A DNA stretch of 49,990 nucleotides from SIG565 sp964607025 (GTDB lineage: Bacteria; Bacillota; Clostridia; Oscillospirales; Acutalibacteraceae). A program made the position numbers and the translations under genes. Below, piece by piece: positions 40,254 through 49,789 of the stretch. Numbering within the stretch: the first letter of the stretch is position 1; each line of letters starts with the position of its first letter. The stretch covers positions 1-49,990 of the forward strand of contig CAZSIL010000013.1 of assembly GCA_964607025.1 (NCBI GenBank). The letters run 5' to 3'. The notes below the pieces were generated by a model. The model saw only the letters and a list, made by a program, of their open reading frames with translations, ran no database searches and had not been told where the DNA came from.

Positions 40254-40952
40254 TTACATATTAAATTTCCCAATATCTGCTATAACTGACAAGATTCCAT
40301 TAATAAGCGCATCTTCTTTGAGTGCATTAATTTCTCTATAACTTTCCGCAGCATCACTGCCCGCATCATCAGAAATCTTGCGTATAGATGCAAATTTTAT
40401 ACCATAGGTCGCACACACGTAAGCCACTGCCGCCGTTTCCATATCACACGACATAGCCGAAAATTCATCACGCAAATACGTGCGTAGTTCTTCGTTGCCG
40501 ACAAAGCAGTCACCGCTTACGGCAGTGCCGAATTTTACATTTTCAAATTTTGAAGCAAGGGCAGTACAAATTTTTTCATCGGCATTATAAATATACTCTT
40601 GTCCGGGTTTCTCGCACGGCTTATAGCCGATACTGGTTAAATCAAAATCGTGTTCTAAGAACCTATCAGGGACTGTTATTTCATTTTTCGAAATACCTGA
40701 TACTCCACCTGAGAGACCGCAATTGAATATAATTTCCGCTCCCTGCTCGGCAAGTGCAGTAGCAGCAACAGCCGCATTAACTTTACCGATACCGCAAAGT
40801 ACCGATGTAACCTCGGCATTACCGACAGTAAATCTATGAGCACTTCTGCCGGCTATTTTTGTGGGGGTGCCACCTAGCATATCCATCTTTTTTTCAAGCG
40901 GACAATATTCATCAGTATCGGCAATAACTATGCCTATTTTTATTTTTTCCAT
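40254..40952 (-). CDS. mtnN: 5'-methylthioadenosine/S-adenosylhomocysteine nucleosidase family protein
   Basis: MTA/SAH nucleosidase removes adenine from methylthioadenosine and S-adenosylhomocysteine, recycling SAM by-products. The 232-residue protein has GIGKVNAAVAATAL, FNCGLSGGVSG, the ribose-binding CDMETAAVAYVC and KISDDAGSDA with the catalytic Asp. The family usually has DMEGAA, so the Gly-to-Thr change is a minor variant. It is the last gene of the recJ-rsh operon, 2 bases after the zinc-ribbon gene. Confidence 0.88.
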   Translation of the reverse strand: MEKIKIGIVIADTDEYCPLEKKMDMLGGTPTKIAGRSAHRFTVGNAEVTSVLCGIGKVNAAVAATALAEQGAEIIFNCGLSGGVSGISKNEITVPDRFLEHDFDLTSIGYKPCEKPGQEYIYNADEKICTALASKFENVKFGTAVSGDCFVGNEELRTYLRDEFSAMSCDMETAAVAYVCATYGIKFASIRKISDDAGSDAAESYREINALKEDALINGILSVIADIGKFNM

Positions 40953-40954
40953 AA

Positions 40955-41323
40955 TTAATCCTCAAAAATTAATTTTTCGCCGCATTTATTGCAAAACGCC
41001 GAATCTTCTCCAATAATATTACCGCATTTTGCACACTTGCGTTTATGCTGCATTTTGCCGAGTTCCTGTTTTTGTTTTTCTATAAGTTCCTTATTTTCCT
41101 TAATCTCAGCGATGATATCGGCTAGTTCTTTTGGTAAATCTTGATTATCTGCCAAATATCCAAAGGCATTTTTGCCAAGTCTTGCATAAAGTTTTGATTC
41201 TTTGTTTTCAAGTGACACTATATCTAATTTTTGTTTGCCGACACTAACCACTTCTTCGGTTTTTTGTTTTGCAGCTGAAAACAAATCTTTTGCCTTATCT
41301 AATGTTTCGTTAATAAAATCCAT
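40955..41323 (-). CDS. Coiled-coil protein with C-terminal zinc ribbon
   Basis: A 122-residue protein with a helical, charged N-terminal part (residues 1-90, coiled coil around KENKELIEKQKQELGKMQ) and a C-terminal zinc ribbon with two CxxC knuckles: KCAKCGN and FCNKCGE. No membrane segment. Similar zinc-ribbon proteins are common in Clostridia and their job is unknown. It sits between hemZ (13 bases) and the nucleosidase gene (2 bases). Confidence 0.8.
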   Translation of the reverse strand: MDFINETLDKAKDLFSAAKQKTEEVVSVGKQKLDIVSLENKESKLYARLGKNAFGYLADNQDLPKELADIIAEIKENKELIEKQKQELGKMQHKRKCAKCGNIIGEDSAFCNKCGEKLIFED

Positions 41324-41336
41324 AGGTCTTCTCCTT

Positions 41337-42797
41337 TTATATTATAAATTTCGCATAAAATTCATCAATTTTTTGTTTGCGGGCAATTATTTCATCGAAG
41401 TTGTTTATATATTCATAAGGATATTTATAGTTAAACACACGCTCAATATAGTCGCCTCCTGGCTGCCGCAGCTTTGTAACACCAGATGCGCCACAAGCGA
41501 GTATAGTATGGGTTTCATCCATAATATAAACGTTATAAAGCCCTTCAAAACCGCATCTTGCATAACCCACGTTTTCAAGATTGCCCACCGTTTTGCTCTG
41601 CCTATACATATAATACGGCAAAATGCCGTTTTCTGCTAATCTTCGCCTTGCGTAGCGCACCATCTTTGCAGTATCGGTAGTAATATGCGAGTCGCCGCTT
41701 GAAGATAGGTTTGATGCGCGTTTAAATGACAAGGTGTGAACGGTAACATTTTCGGGCTCCAACGCAATAATTTTCTCAACTGTATCGCAAAAGCCCTCAT
41801 AGGTATCCCCTGGTAGCCCTGCAATTAAATCCATATTGATGTTATCGAACCCCACCCGCCTTGCCAGATTATAGGCATCAAGTGTTTGTTTTGCTGTATG
41901 ACGACGTCCGATATTTTCAAGCACTTCATCGCTCATCGTTTGCGGATTTATGCTTATTCTTGTGGCGCCGCCCAAAAGTATGGCTTTTAATTTTTCTTGG
42001 GTAATGGTGTCGGGTCTGCCCGCTTCTACTGTATATTCTAATATGCCCGATAAATCGAAATTTTTACCTACAGCCGACATAACGTTGCTTATTTGCTCGG
42101 CTGAGAGCGTTGTGGGCGTGCCGCCTCCTATATAAACCGTTTTTAAGATTAAATTATTACGCCGAACGATTTTTGCGGTGAGTTCGATTTCTCTTATCAA
42201 TTTTTCGACGTAAAGCGGTATGAGTTTCTGTGATTTTTCAACCGAGTGGGACACAAACGAACAGTAAGAACACCTTGTTGGGCAAAACGGCACCGAGATA
42301 TATAAACTGAATGAATCGGGTGTGGATTTATTAACTATTTGCTCTTCCAAACTGTGCGTCGCACAGCACAAAGAAATCTTTTCCTCGCTCACTAAAAATT
42401 CTTCCCGAAATTCATCTCTCGCGGCTTTTTCGCCGCAGCTCTTACAAATTGACGAATAAAGTTTCGCAGGTCTAACGCCCGTTAAAATGCCCCATTCGGG
42501 AAAATAACCCGTAATATCGGTAAAACACAAAAATAGTTGTGTCGCCAAAACCCGTTCGCACTCGCGCGGGAAGTCGTCGGCATTTGACACGACAGCGCTG
42601 TGCCGCGACTCTTTTGAGTCCATATTAAGATATGCTAAAGCCGTTGTTTTTCCGTTTTCGCTTTTAAGTTCGGTTACGGCATAGATTTCATCTTTCTTCT
42701 TTTCGGTTGTAAAAATAATCTTTTCAAACGGCAAAAATATACGACACAGTTTTTCTATTTCATAATTAAATCCGTTATTGATATTTTGTATATACAT
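41337..42797 (-). CDS. hemZ: Coproporphyrinogen dehydrogenase HemZ (radical SAM)
   Basis: HemZ-type radical SAM proteins are annotated as oxygen-independent coproporphyrinogen III oxidases; their real role in anaerobes is debated, and HemW-like heme chaperone functions are known for relatives. The 486-residue protein has an N-terminal extension (about 160 residues), the cluster motif PFCPTRCSYCSF, and GGGTPTTLSAEQI and TVEAGRPDTI. The long N-terminus marks HemZ rather than HemN/HemW. It starts one base after the MBL gene stop. No other heme gene is here. Confidence 0.9.
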   Translation of the reverse strand: MYIQNINNGFNYEIEKLCRIFLPFEKIIFTTEKKKDEIYAVTELKSENGKTTALAYLNMDSKESRHSAVVSNADDFPRECERVLATQLFLCFTDITGYFPEWGILTGVRPAKLYSSICKSCGEKAARDEFREEFLVSEEKISLCCATHSLEEQIVNKSTPDSFSLYISVPFCPTRCSYCSFVSHSVEKSQKLIPLYVEKLIREIELTAKIVRRNNLILKTVYIGGGTPTTLSAEQISNVMSAVGKNFDLSGILEYTVEAGRPDTITQEKLKAILLGGATRISINPQTMSDEVLENIGRRHTAKQTLDAYNLARRVGFDNINMDLIAGLPGDTYEGFCDTVEKIIALEPENVTVHTLSFKRASNLSSSGDSHITTDTAKMVRYARRRLAENGILPYYMYRQSKTVGNLENVGYARCGFEGLYNVYIMDETHTILACGASGVTKLRQPGGDYIERVFNYKYPYEYINNFDEIIARKQKIDEFYAKFII

Positions 42798-42798
42798 T

Positions 42799-43416
42799 CT
42801 AATCCTTTAAATAAATATTGTTTTGTCTCTCAAATTCGAGTGTTGTAGCGTCTCCATGTCCCGAATAAACTGTATAATTCCCTTTCAAGTTTTTGAGTTT
42901 TTTAAGAGAATTCAGAAGCTCTACGGGATTTGCAGTCGGCAAATCGTATCTCCCGATATTCATTTTAAAGAGTGTATCGCCACTGAAAATTGTATCTCCC
43001 ATTACAAAGCAAACCGAACCCGCAGTGTGTCCAGGCGTCATCATAACAGTAATGACATCTTGCCCGAAGGTTAGTTCATCACCGTCACTCAAAAACTTAT
43101 CCGCACTCAAAACAAACGGGGTGCCCGTTAGATACTCAGAAACGTTTATTTGTGGGTCATTAAGTCCCTTAGCATCGGCGGCGGATATAAAAACGTCGGC
43201 ACCAAAAACTTTTTTAAGTTCGGGGATACCTGCGATATGATCAAAATGACAGTGTGTCAGCAGTATTGCTTTTTCGGGTTTGTTTTTATTTTTTTCGGCA
43301 AAAGCCATAAGCCCTGGCGTTTTTTCGCCCGGGTCAATAATTACCGCAGACCTTTCATTTTCGAGCATATAACAGTTTGTGCAGAAGCATCCTGTAACGC
43401 AAACACTTATTTTCAT
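42799..43416 (-). CDS. MBL-fold metallohydrolase (glyoxalase II-like)
   Basis: A 205-residue protein of the metallo-beta-lactamase fold with THCHFDHIAG (metal site), MTPGHTAGS and FSGDTLF, and a final SGHGDAT, all the expected metal ligands. Such proteins act as thioester or lactone hydrolases; a glyoxalase II-like role is the usual guess. The ATG at 43416 shares an ATGA with the dtd stop (TGA 43415-43413), so translation is coupled. Confidence 0.9.
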   Translation of the reverse strand: MKISVCVTGCFCTNCYMLENERSAVIIDPGEKTPGLMAFAEKNKNKPEKAILLTHCHFDHIAGIPELKKVFGADVFISAADAKGLNDPQINVSEYLTGTPFVLSADKFLSDGDELTFGQDVITVMMTPGHTAGSVCFVMGDTIFSGDTLFKMNIGRYDLPTANPVELLNSLKKLKNLKGNYTVYSGHGDATTLEFERQNNIYLKD

Positions 43417-43871
43417 TTCCGTCTCCAAGTATCAGTATCGAGTATTATAGTAACGGGACCATCATTTAGAAGAGACACCTTCATATCGGCGCCGAAAACA
43501 CCGCGCGCCACCTTTTTAATACCGAGATTTATAAGTTCTTCGCAATAAAGGTTATAAAGCGCATCGGCAGTTTGCGGCTCCATCGCTTCGATAAAGGACG
43601 GTCGGTTGCCCTTTTTGGTATCAGCACATAAGGTGAAATTTGAAATAACCAAAATCTCCCCGTTTATATCGAGCACCGATTTATTCATTTTATCATTTTC
43701 ATCACAGAAAATGCGAAGATTTGCAGTTTTTGAGGCAAGAAGTTTTGCTAAGTCTTCATTATCGGTGTTGTGAACACCGAGCAAAACCAAAAGTCCGCTT
43801 TCTGCACGGCCTATTTCCTTGCCATCAACACAAACTTCGGCATTTTTAACCCTTTGAATTACTGCTTTCAT
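43413..43871 (-). CDS. dtd: D-aminoacyl-tRNA deacylase
   Basis: Dtd removes D-amino acids (and glycine from tRNA-Ala) wrongly attached to tRNA. The 152-residue protein has the SNFTLCADTKKGNRPSF motif (usual SQFTL) with the catalytic Thr and the NDGPVTIILDT cross-subunit Gly-Pro loop (usual NxGPVT). It follows the rsh gene by 9 bases, a conserved order (rsh-dtd) in Firmicutes. Confidence 0.96.
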   Translation of the reverse strand: MKAVIQRVKNAEVCVDGKEIGRAESGLLVLLGVHNTDNEDLAKLLASKTANLRIFCDENDKMNKSVLDINGEILVISNFTLCADTKKGNRPSFIEAMEPQTADALYNLYCEELINLGIKKVARGVFGADMKVSLLNDGPVTIILDTDTWRRK

Positions 43872-43880
43872 ATCGCTCTC

Positions 43881-46073
43881 CTATTGGTTGATTCTATCTA
43901 CACTAAATACCCCGTGAATCTTCTCCATATGTGTAATAATACTCTTTAAATGCTCAACGTTTTCGGCACTGAGGGTTACTATAATTACAGAGTTGCCATC
44001 CTTTGTAGGACGCGCATTTACTGCGTGAAGAGATACGTGCATATTATAAAGCATTGTTGTGATATCCGCCAAAAAACCGTCACGGTCAACACCGATAATG
44101 CGAAGGGTTGAAACAAACGACGTGGTTTGTATGTTTTTACCCCAATGAGCAGTCACCCATCTACCCGGCTCCGTAGCGGTGGAAATATCAAGCGGCACGT
44201 TATTACAATCTCGTTTATGGATTGATACACCATGCCCGCGGGTAATAAATCCGATAATTTCGTCCCCTGGTAGCGGTGCACAGCATTTTGAAAATTTAAC
44301 AAGGCAATCGTGAAGCCCGTCAACAATAACACTACCCGAATTATTATGCCGTGCTACTGTTTTAATCTCTAACGGCTCGGATTTTGAGGACTTAATGAGT
44401 TTGTTGTAGTCATCCTTAATGCGCGGCATAATTTTGGTTATTATAACACCGCCGTAGCCGATGGCGGCATAAAAATCTTCAAGCGAAGTAAAACGCTGTT
44501 TTGCCGCGAGTTCTTCCAAAAAGTCGCGCATAGCGTCTTCCGGTAACACAATAGCATTACGGCGGAACTCGGCTTCAAGGGATGCCTTTCCGTTTTCGAT
44601 ATTTTCGGCACGGCGCTCACGCTTAAACCAGGCGCGTATTTTGGTTTTTGCCTGATTTGTAACGGCAATATTCACCCAATCTCTGCCAGGACCATGACCC
44701 GCTTGATTTGTAGTTAATATTTCTATTACTTCTCCTGTTTTAATAACGTGGTTAATAGGCACAATCCTGCCGTTTACCTTAGCGCCTATCATTTTAACAC
44801 CGACGGCTGAGTGTATTGCAAAAGCGAAGTCAATAACCGTAGAACCTGCGGGAAGGTTTATAACATCACCTTTAGGCGTTACGGCGAAAACGTCTTCCTG
44901 ACTTAAATCAACCTTAATCGTGCTGATAATCTCGGAAGAATCACCATTTTCCGCTTGATTTTCAAGTATCTGACGCACCCACGAAAGTTGAGATTCCATA
45001 CTCTCGTTGCTAGTTTCTATACCTTCTTTATATTTCCAATGCGCCGCGATACCATATTCAGCCGTATGATGCATTTCGAAGGTGCGAATCTGTATTTCAA
45101 AAGGCACCGCTTCTCTTCCTATTACAGTTGTATGAAGCGACTGATATCGGTTGGGTTTCGGCATCGAGATATAATCCTTAAATCTGCCTGGCAAGGGGCG
45201 GAAAAGTTCGTGCATAAGACCTAAAATATTATAGCAATCCGCCACAGTATCGGTAATAATACGAAGTGCATAAATATCATAGATTTCATCAAAATCCCTA
45301 TTTTGAACGTACATTTTGCGATATATACCGTGAATAGATTTTATGCGCGCTTGAATAGATACGTTCACATCGGGGATTACTTCCTTTAATCGCTCCGAAA
45401 TTTTCTCCTGTATATTTTCTAAAAGTTTCTGGCGCTCTTCCCTTTTAATTTTTAGAAGCTCTTCTATCTCGGAATATGCAACGGGGTCCAAATGCTTTAT
45501 AGATAAATCTTCAAGCTCTTCCTTTATTTGCCTAATACCTAAACGATGGGCTATCGGCGCGAAAACCTCAAGTGTTTCAAGAGATTTTTCGCGCTGTTTG
45601 TAGTCAGGTACGGCATCAATAGTGCGCATATTGTGCAGTCGGTCGGCAAGTTTTATAATAATAACGCGGATATCCTTTGCCATTGCTATTAGCATTTTTC
45701 TTAAATTTTCCGCCTGCAACTGCTCTTTTGATGAATAGTTAATTTTACCGAGTTTGGTAACGCCATCAACTATAAGTGCTACTTCTTCTCCGAATTCGGA
45801 TTTTATATAATCCAATGTTATTTCGGTATCTTCAACCGTATCGTGAAGCAATGCTGCCGCAATCGACTGGCTGTCCATACCAAGTGTAATTACTATTTTT
45901 GAAACGTTATATGGGTGCAAATAAAACTCTTCCTTTGAAGAGCGAAGCTGTCCCTTATGGGCGGCGACACAACATTCATAAGCTTTTTTTATGAGTTCAA
46001 AATTATACTTTCCACCTTGGGATAACAACATTTTTTCCAGCAATTCATAATTATCGCGATAGGCCGTTTCCAT
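43881..46073 (-). CDS. relA: Bifunctional (p)ppGpp synthase/hydrolase Rel
   Basis: The stringent-response enzyme that makes and degrades (p)ppGpp. The 730-residue protein has the HD hydrolase domain (HPYNVSKIV, LLHDTVEDTEITL, ADRLHNMRTI), the synthase domain with RFKDYISMPKPNRYQSLHTT, the TGS domain (FAVTPKGDVINLPAGSTV) and a C-terminal ACT domain (FVSTLRIIGVDRDGFL). RFKD, rather than the EXDD of monofunctional RelA, and the intact HD motif indicate both activities. It is second in the recJ operon, starting 4 bases after the recJ stop. Confidence 0.97.
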   Translation of the reverse strand: METAYRDNYELLEKMLLSQGGKYNFELIKKAYECCVAAHKGQLRSSKEEFYLHPYNVSKIVITLGMDSQSIAAALLHDTVEDTEITLDYIKSEFGEEVALIVDGVTKLGKINYSSKEQLQAENLRKMLIAMAKDIRVIIIKLADRLHNMRTIDAVPDYKQREKSLETLEVFAPIAHRLGIRQIKEELEDLSIKHLDPVAYSEIEELLKIKREERQKLLENIQEKISERLKEVIPDVNVSIQARIKSIHGIYRKMYVQNRDFDEIYDIYALRIITDTVADCYNILGLMHELFRPLPGRFKDYISMPKPNRYQSLHTTVIGREAVPFEIQIRTFEMHHTAEYGIAAHWKYKEGIETSNESMESQLSWVRQILENQAENGDSSEIISTIKVDLSQEDVFAVTPKGDVINLPAGSTVIDFAFAIHSAVGVKMIGAKVNGRIVPINHVIKTGEVIEILTTNQAGHGPGRDWVNIAVTNQAKTKIRAWFKRERRAENIENGKASLEAEFRRNAIVLPEDAMRDFLEELAAKQRFTSLEDFYAAIGYGGVIITKIMPRIKDDYNKLIKSSKSEPLEIKTVARHNNSGSVIVDGLHDCLVKFSKCCAPLPGDEIIGFITRGHGVSIHKRDCNNVPLDISTATEPGRWVTAHWGKNIQTTSFVSTLRIIGVDRDGFLADITTMLYNMHVSLHAVNARPTKDGNSVIIVTLSAENVEHLKSIITHMEKIHGVFSVDRINQ

Positions 46074-46077
46074 AAGT

Positions 46078-48081
46078 TCACCCCTTTAAAAATTCAAGTA
46101 TTTTTGACTGCGAAAGCTCTGCCTTAGCGCCGTCAATATTACGGTATTTTTCTATACCGCCATCGTTATATTTTTCTATTAAATTAAGTTCCGACAAAAC
46201 ATCCAGCGATACCATAGTTTTGAAAAATCCCAGAGATATGGCAAATTTTTGACGCAGCGTTTCCAAAGATACGTTCGCTTTAAGCGCTCTGTAAATCTGC
46301 CCGACTTCTTCGCGTGACGGCGCGTTATAATCACACTTTTCTCCGCGTTTGTAATTTTCATACATCGCAACACTATCGAAAAATTCATCCTGATTTAAAC
46401 ACGCAACTCGCCAATTTTTAATAATTAAAGATAAATTTCTTCTGCCGCCAAACTCGTTGATATCAACAGTTATGGCTATATCTATTATATCACCGATGGC
46501 GAAAGGTACCGCACGTGTAGGAACACCAAATGCTAATGCTTCAAGGCGGGTTTCATCCTTTGATAACAAAAGCTTTACATGTTTATCCCCGCCGAGCGCC
46601 GTTATACGCTCAAGTTTTAAGCCACACAATGCAAATACAGGTGTCGGGTTACCCATACCAAATGGCTCTAAACTTTTAACCGCATCAGCAAGGTCTACCG
46701 ATAAGCCCTTGGGATTCAATTTGCACTCAATTTTAAGTGTTGGAAAAATGTCAGGACAATTCTTTGCAAACTCATTTAAAGCCGCACGTAAATCATCAAC
46801 ATTTTCAGGTAATAAAGTTACACCTGCCGCCAAAGCGTGACCACCGAATTTTGTAAGCAAATCCTTTGCAGAACTTATGGCATCATATAGCGAAAATCCT
46901 TCGATGCTTCTGCCTGAACCTGTGACAACTCCGTCCTCATCATCCGATAAGACAAGTGCAGGTTTGCCGAATTTATCCACAATTCTTGATGCTACGATGC
47001 CCATAACACCTTTGTGCCAATTTTCCCCCTTAACTACAATAACCCTATCATATTCATAGCCGTTATCACTTATAATTTTAAGTGCCTCGGCAGTAATTTG
47101 TTGTTCTTTTTTTTGACGCTCGGCATTAAACTGTTCTAATTTTTCAGCCAATGAACACGCCTTTAAATAGTCGGTTTCCAAAAGCAATTTGAGGGCAGTT
47201 TCGGCGCTATCCATTCTGCCTGCGGCGTTGATTCTCGGAGATATACCGAAAGCCACTTTAGAGGCAGTAAGCGAACCGAGTCCAATACCTGCTGAATTGA
47301 GTAGTGCCACTATGCCTTGCTTTGAAGATTTATTAAGAAAATGCAGTCCTTGTTTTACTATATCACGGTTTTCGTGTACAAGCGGCATAACGTCGGCGAT
47401 AAGACCTATCGCTACAAGTTCAGAATATAAAGGAGCCAACTGCTCGGGCTCTGCATCCATTAAGGCGCATGCAAGTTTAAAGGCGACAAATACGCCGCTG
47501 ATATCTTTAAATTCTGTGTTACTATCCACTCTGTGCGGGTCAACAACTGCGGCTGCATGGGGCAACTCATTTGGCGGCAGATGATGATCGGTAACAATAG
47601 TTATAATTCCAAGCTCATTTGCATAGTCAATTTCTTCTATACTACTAATTCCGTTATCAACCGTCACTATAAGCCCGACACCTTCTGCGTACAATTTGTC
47701 GATTGCCGCCTTGCTCATTCCGTACCCTTCGGAAAAGCGATCGGGAATATAGTAAATCACCTTGGCGCCAAGACGTGTTAAACAATCGTAAAGAAGCGCG
47801 GTCGCGGTAACACCATCACAATCGTAGTCACCAAACACACAAATAAGCGTATCTTCCTTTATAGCATCCAAAATAGTGTTACTCGCAACTCGCATGTCGG
47901 GAAGTTCAAAGGGGGAAGAATAAATCGGCTCTGCCGATAAAAAGTCCTCAACATCGGCGGGGTCGTTATATCCCCTGCCGGCGAGTATCAGCGCAACAAA
48001 CGGGTCAATATCGCACTCGGTGGCAATTTGATTTGCGAGTGCCTTGTTAGCACCCGAAATCTCCCACTTTTTATATGCCAC
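46078..48081 (-). CDS. recJ: Single-stranded-DNA-specific exonuclease RecJ
   Basis: RecJ is the 5'-to-3' single-strand exonuclease for recombination and mismatch repair. The 667-residue protein has the DHH-type motifs FGDYDCDGVTATALLYD, DNGISS, TDHHLPP and the DHHA1-like GGRRNL-type segment, plus SGRSIEGFSLYDAI. A C-terminal extension (about 570-667) adds DRY-like helical sequence. Translation starts at GTG 48081 after AAGGGGGG. It leads the operon recJ-rsh-dtd-MBL-hemZ, an order known from several Firmicutes. Confidence 0.95.
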   Translation of the reverse strand: MAYKKWEISGANKALANQIATECDIDPFVALILAGRGYNDPADVEDFLSAEPIYSSPFELPDMRVASNTILDAIKEDTLICVFGDYDCDGVTATALLYDCLTRLGAKVIYYIPDRFSEGYGMSKAAIDKLYAEGVGLIVTVDNGISSIEEIDYANELGIITIVTDHHLPPNELPHAAAVVDPHRVDSNTEFKDISGVFVAFKLACALMDAEPEQLAPLYSELVAIGLIADVMPLVHENRDIVKQGLHFLNKSSKQGIVALLNSAGIGLGSLTASKVAFGISPRINAAGRMDSAETALKLLLETDYLKACSLAEKLEQFNAERQKKEQQITAEALKIISDNGYEYDRVIVVKGENWHKGVMGIVASRIVDKFGKPALVLSDDEDGVVTGSGRSIEGFSLYDAISSAKDLLTKFGGHALAAGVTLLPENVDDLRAALNEFAKNCPDIFPTLKIECKLNPKGLSVDLADAVKSLEPFGMGNPTPVFALCGLKLERITALGGDKHVKLLLSKDETRLEALAFGVPTRAVPFAIGDIIDIAITVDINEFGGRRNLSLIIKNWRVACLNQDEFFDSVAMYENYKRGEKCDYNAPSREEVGQIYRALKANVSLETLRQKFAISLGFFKTMVSLDVLSELNLIEKYNDGGIEKYRNIDGAKAELSQSKILEFLKG

Positions 48082-48117
48082 GCTTATCCCCCCTTGTAGA
48101 TATAAATATACTATTAT

Positions 48118-48146
48118 ATTTTATCACTAAACATTAGTTTTTGCAA
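48118..48146 (-). promoter_or_regulatory. Sigma-A promoter of the recJ operon
   Basis: On the minus strand TTGCAA (48141-48146) and TAAAAT (48118-48123) are 17 bases apart. Confidence 0.65.
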
Positions 48147-48174
48147 TAAAAATTGCATTTGTATACACAGGTAA

Positions 48175-48203
48175 TTGACAAAAAAATAAGAATTTGATAA
48201 AAT
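48175..48203 (+). promoter_or_regulatory. Sigma-A promoter of the LtaS/MdoB-like gene
   Basis: Consensus TTGACA (48175-48180) and TAAAAT (48198-48203), 17 bases apart, diverging from the recJ promoter about 30 bases away. Confidence 0.8.
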
Positions 48204-48239
48204 TACTGTGCGGCAAATCATATTTAAGAGGCGATATTG

Positions 48240-49766
48240 GTGAAAAGTTTTTTAACAAAAATAAATTTTCGTAAAAATTGGGGGTACGTAGTTGCTACTC
48301 TCTTTTTGTTTTTAGGTTTTTGCGCATTTTTCTCTGCCATTTGGTTCCGCACTGTTTACGGTAATTTAGGATTTGACTCAATACTTTTCACCCTTTTTTC
48401 TAACGGTGACGGGGTTGAAGGTGGCATCGTGGGCGACTATCTTTTACGCGGACTTTTACCTTCGGTTTTATGTACGGCTTTAATTGCTTTCCTACTGTTC
48501 TTCAGACCAAAAATCGAATTTTTCGTGAAAACGGCAAAGCACAATTTCAAATGCTATCCCCTATCAAAAGTTGTATCAAACATTATTTGCTATATTTTGA
48601 GCGTAGTGCTTATTGTAAGCGGCATTTTTATATCAGAATTATCTAAAAAAATAGAAGCCGTCGTTCAGGAAACCGCCTTTATTGAAGCGAACTATGTTTT
48701 TCCTGAAAAGACAAAAATTACCTTCCCATCACAAAAACGCAACCTTATTTATATATTTATGGAATCTATGGAAACCACATTTTTCAGCCGAGAGCAAGGC
48801 GGTGTTTTAGAGCACAAAATAGCAAACGGGCTTTGGAAATTAGGCAATGAAAACATAAATTTTTCACATTCTTCTGGCGTTGGCGGATCTATGTCGCTTA
48901 ACGGATGCAAGTGGACTGCGGCAGGTATGGTATCACAATCTGCCGGCATTCCACTTAAAATCGGCGCATACACCGAAGAAGATTTTGCAAGTGGTAATTT
49001 CCTACCAAATGCCACTAACCTCACCTCTATTCTCAAGGAAAAAGGTTACTATCAGACCTTGATGGTAGGTTCAGATGCCGATTACGGTAATCGACGCGAC
49101 TTTTATGAAATACACGGAATTGATAAAATTTACGATATATCTACTGCCCGTAAATGCGGCATTGTTCCAAAAGAATATAAGGTCTGGTGGGGCATGGAGG
49201 ATAAGCATCTATATAAATACGCAAAGCAGGAACTCACCAAAATCGCCAAAAAAGAGCAACCCTTCGCCTTTACAATGCTGACGGTTGATACCCATTTCCC
49301 AAACGGATACGTTTGTGATATATGTGAAAATAACTATGAAGAGCAATATGAAAACGTTGTTTCGTGTGCGAGTAAACAAGTGTATGAATTTGTAGAGTGG
49401 ATTAAGTCGCAACCGTTTTATAAAAATACCACTATAATAATCGTCGGCGACCACGCATCAATGGATAACGAGTATATGACAAACGTTGGTGCAAAGGATT
49501 CTGACCGACACATTTATAACTGCATTATAAACCCTGTTGCTGACACAAAGTTTTCTAAAAACCGTCAATTTTCATCCCTTGATATGTTTCCTACCACGCT
49601 CGTAGCATTAGGTTGTAAAATTGAGGGGGAGCGCCTAGGACTCGGTGTTAATTTATTTTCGGGGAAACCAACTTTGATAGAGCAGTACGGATATACGTTT
49701 GTTCACGAAGAATTAGCAAAAGAGTCTTCGTTTTATTACGATACGTTTTATAATCAAAAAGATTAA
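48240..49766 (+). CDS. LtaS/MdoB-like phosphoglycerol transferase (membrane sulfatase fold)
   Basis: The family moves glycerol-1-phosphate groups from phosphatidylglycerol onto teichoic acid or glucan. The 508-residue protein has three N-terminal helices (about 13-34, 65-85, 110-135) then an extracellular sulfatase-fold domain: IFMESMETTFF (metal Glu), GCKWTAAGMVSQSAGIPL, where the Thr is the expected nucleophile, and IIIVGDHASMDN with the metal Asp-His. The WTxxGMVxxxxGIPL block is more MdoB-like than LtaS-like. Start: GTG 48240 after AAGAGG; TTG 48237 in the same frame is an alternative. DAG produced here could feed the lipid kinase at 34.3 kb. Confidence 0.88.
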   Translation: MKSFLTKINFRKNWGYVVATLFLFLGFCAFFSAIWFRTVYGNLGFDSILFTLFSNGDGVEGGIVGDYLLRGLLPSVLCTALIAFLLFFRPKIEFFVKTAKHNFKCYPLSKVVSNIICYILSVVLIVSGIFISELSKKIEAVVQETAFIEANYVFPEKTKITFPSQKRNLIYIFMESMETTFFSREQGGVLEHKIANGLWKLGNENINFSHSSGVGGSMSLNGCKWTAAGMVSQSAGIPLKIGAYTEEDFASGNFLPNATNLTSILKEKGYYQTLMVGSDADYGNRRDFYEIHGIDKIYDISTARKCGIVPKEYKVWWGMEDKHLYKYAKQELTKIAKKEQPFAFTMLTVDTHFPNGYVCDICENNYEEQYENVVSCASKQVYEFVEWIKSQPFYKNTTIIIVGDHASMDNEYMTNVGAKDSDRHIYNCIINPVADTKFSKNRQFSSLDMFPTTLVALGCKIEGERLGLGVNLFSGKPTLIEQYGYTFVHEELAKESSFYYDTFYNQKD

Positions 49767-49789
49767 AAGGACCGAAATTTCGGTCCTTT
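49766..49789. terminator. Bidirectional terminator
   Basis: A perfect 12-bp palindrome AAAGGACCGAAA/TTTCGGTCCTTT between the stop of the MdoB-like gene and the stop of the convergent PBP gene, with T and A tracts. Confidence 0.85.

Noticed and set aside
48131..48158. TTGCAA repeats between the recJ and MdoB-like promoters as an operator
   Set aside because: Explained by AT-rich sequence and the -35 of recJ; no matching site elsewhere in the window.
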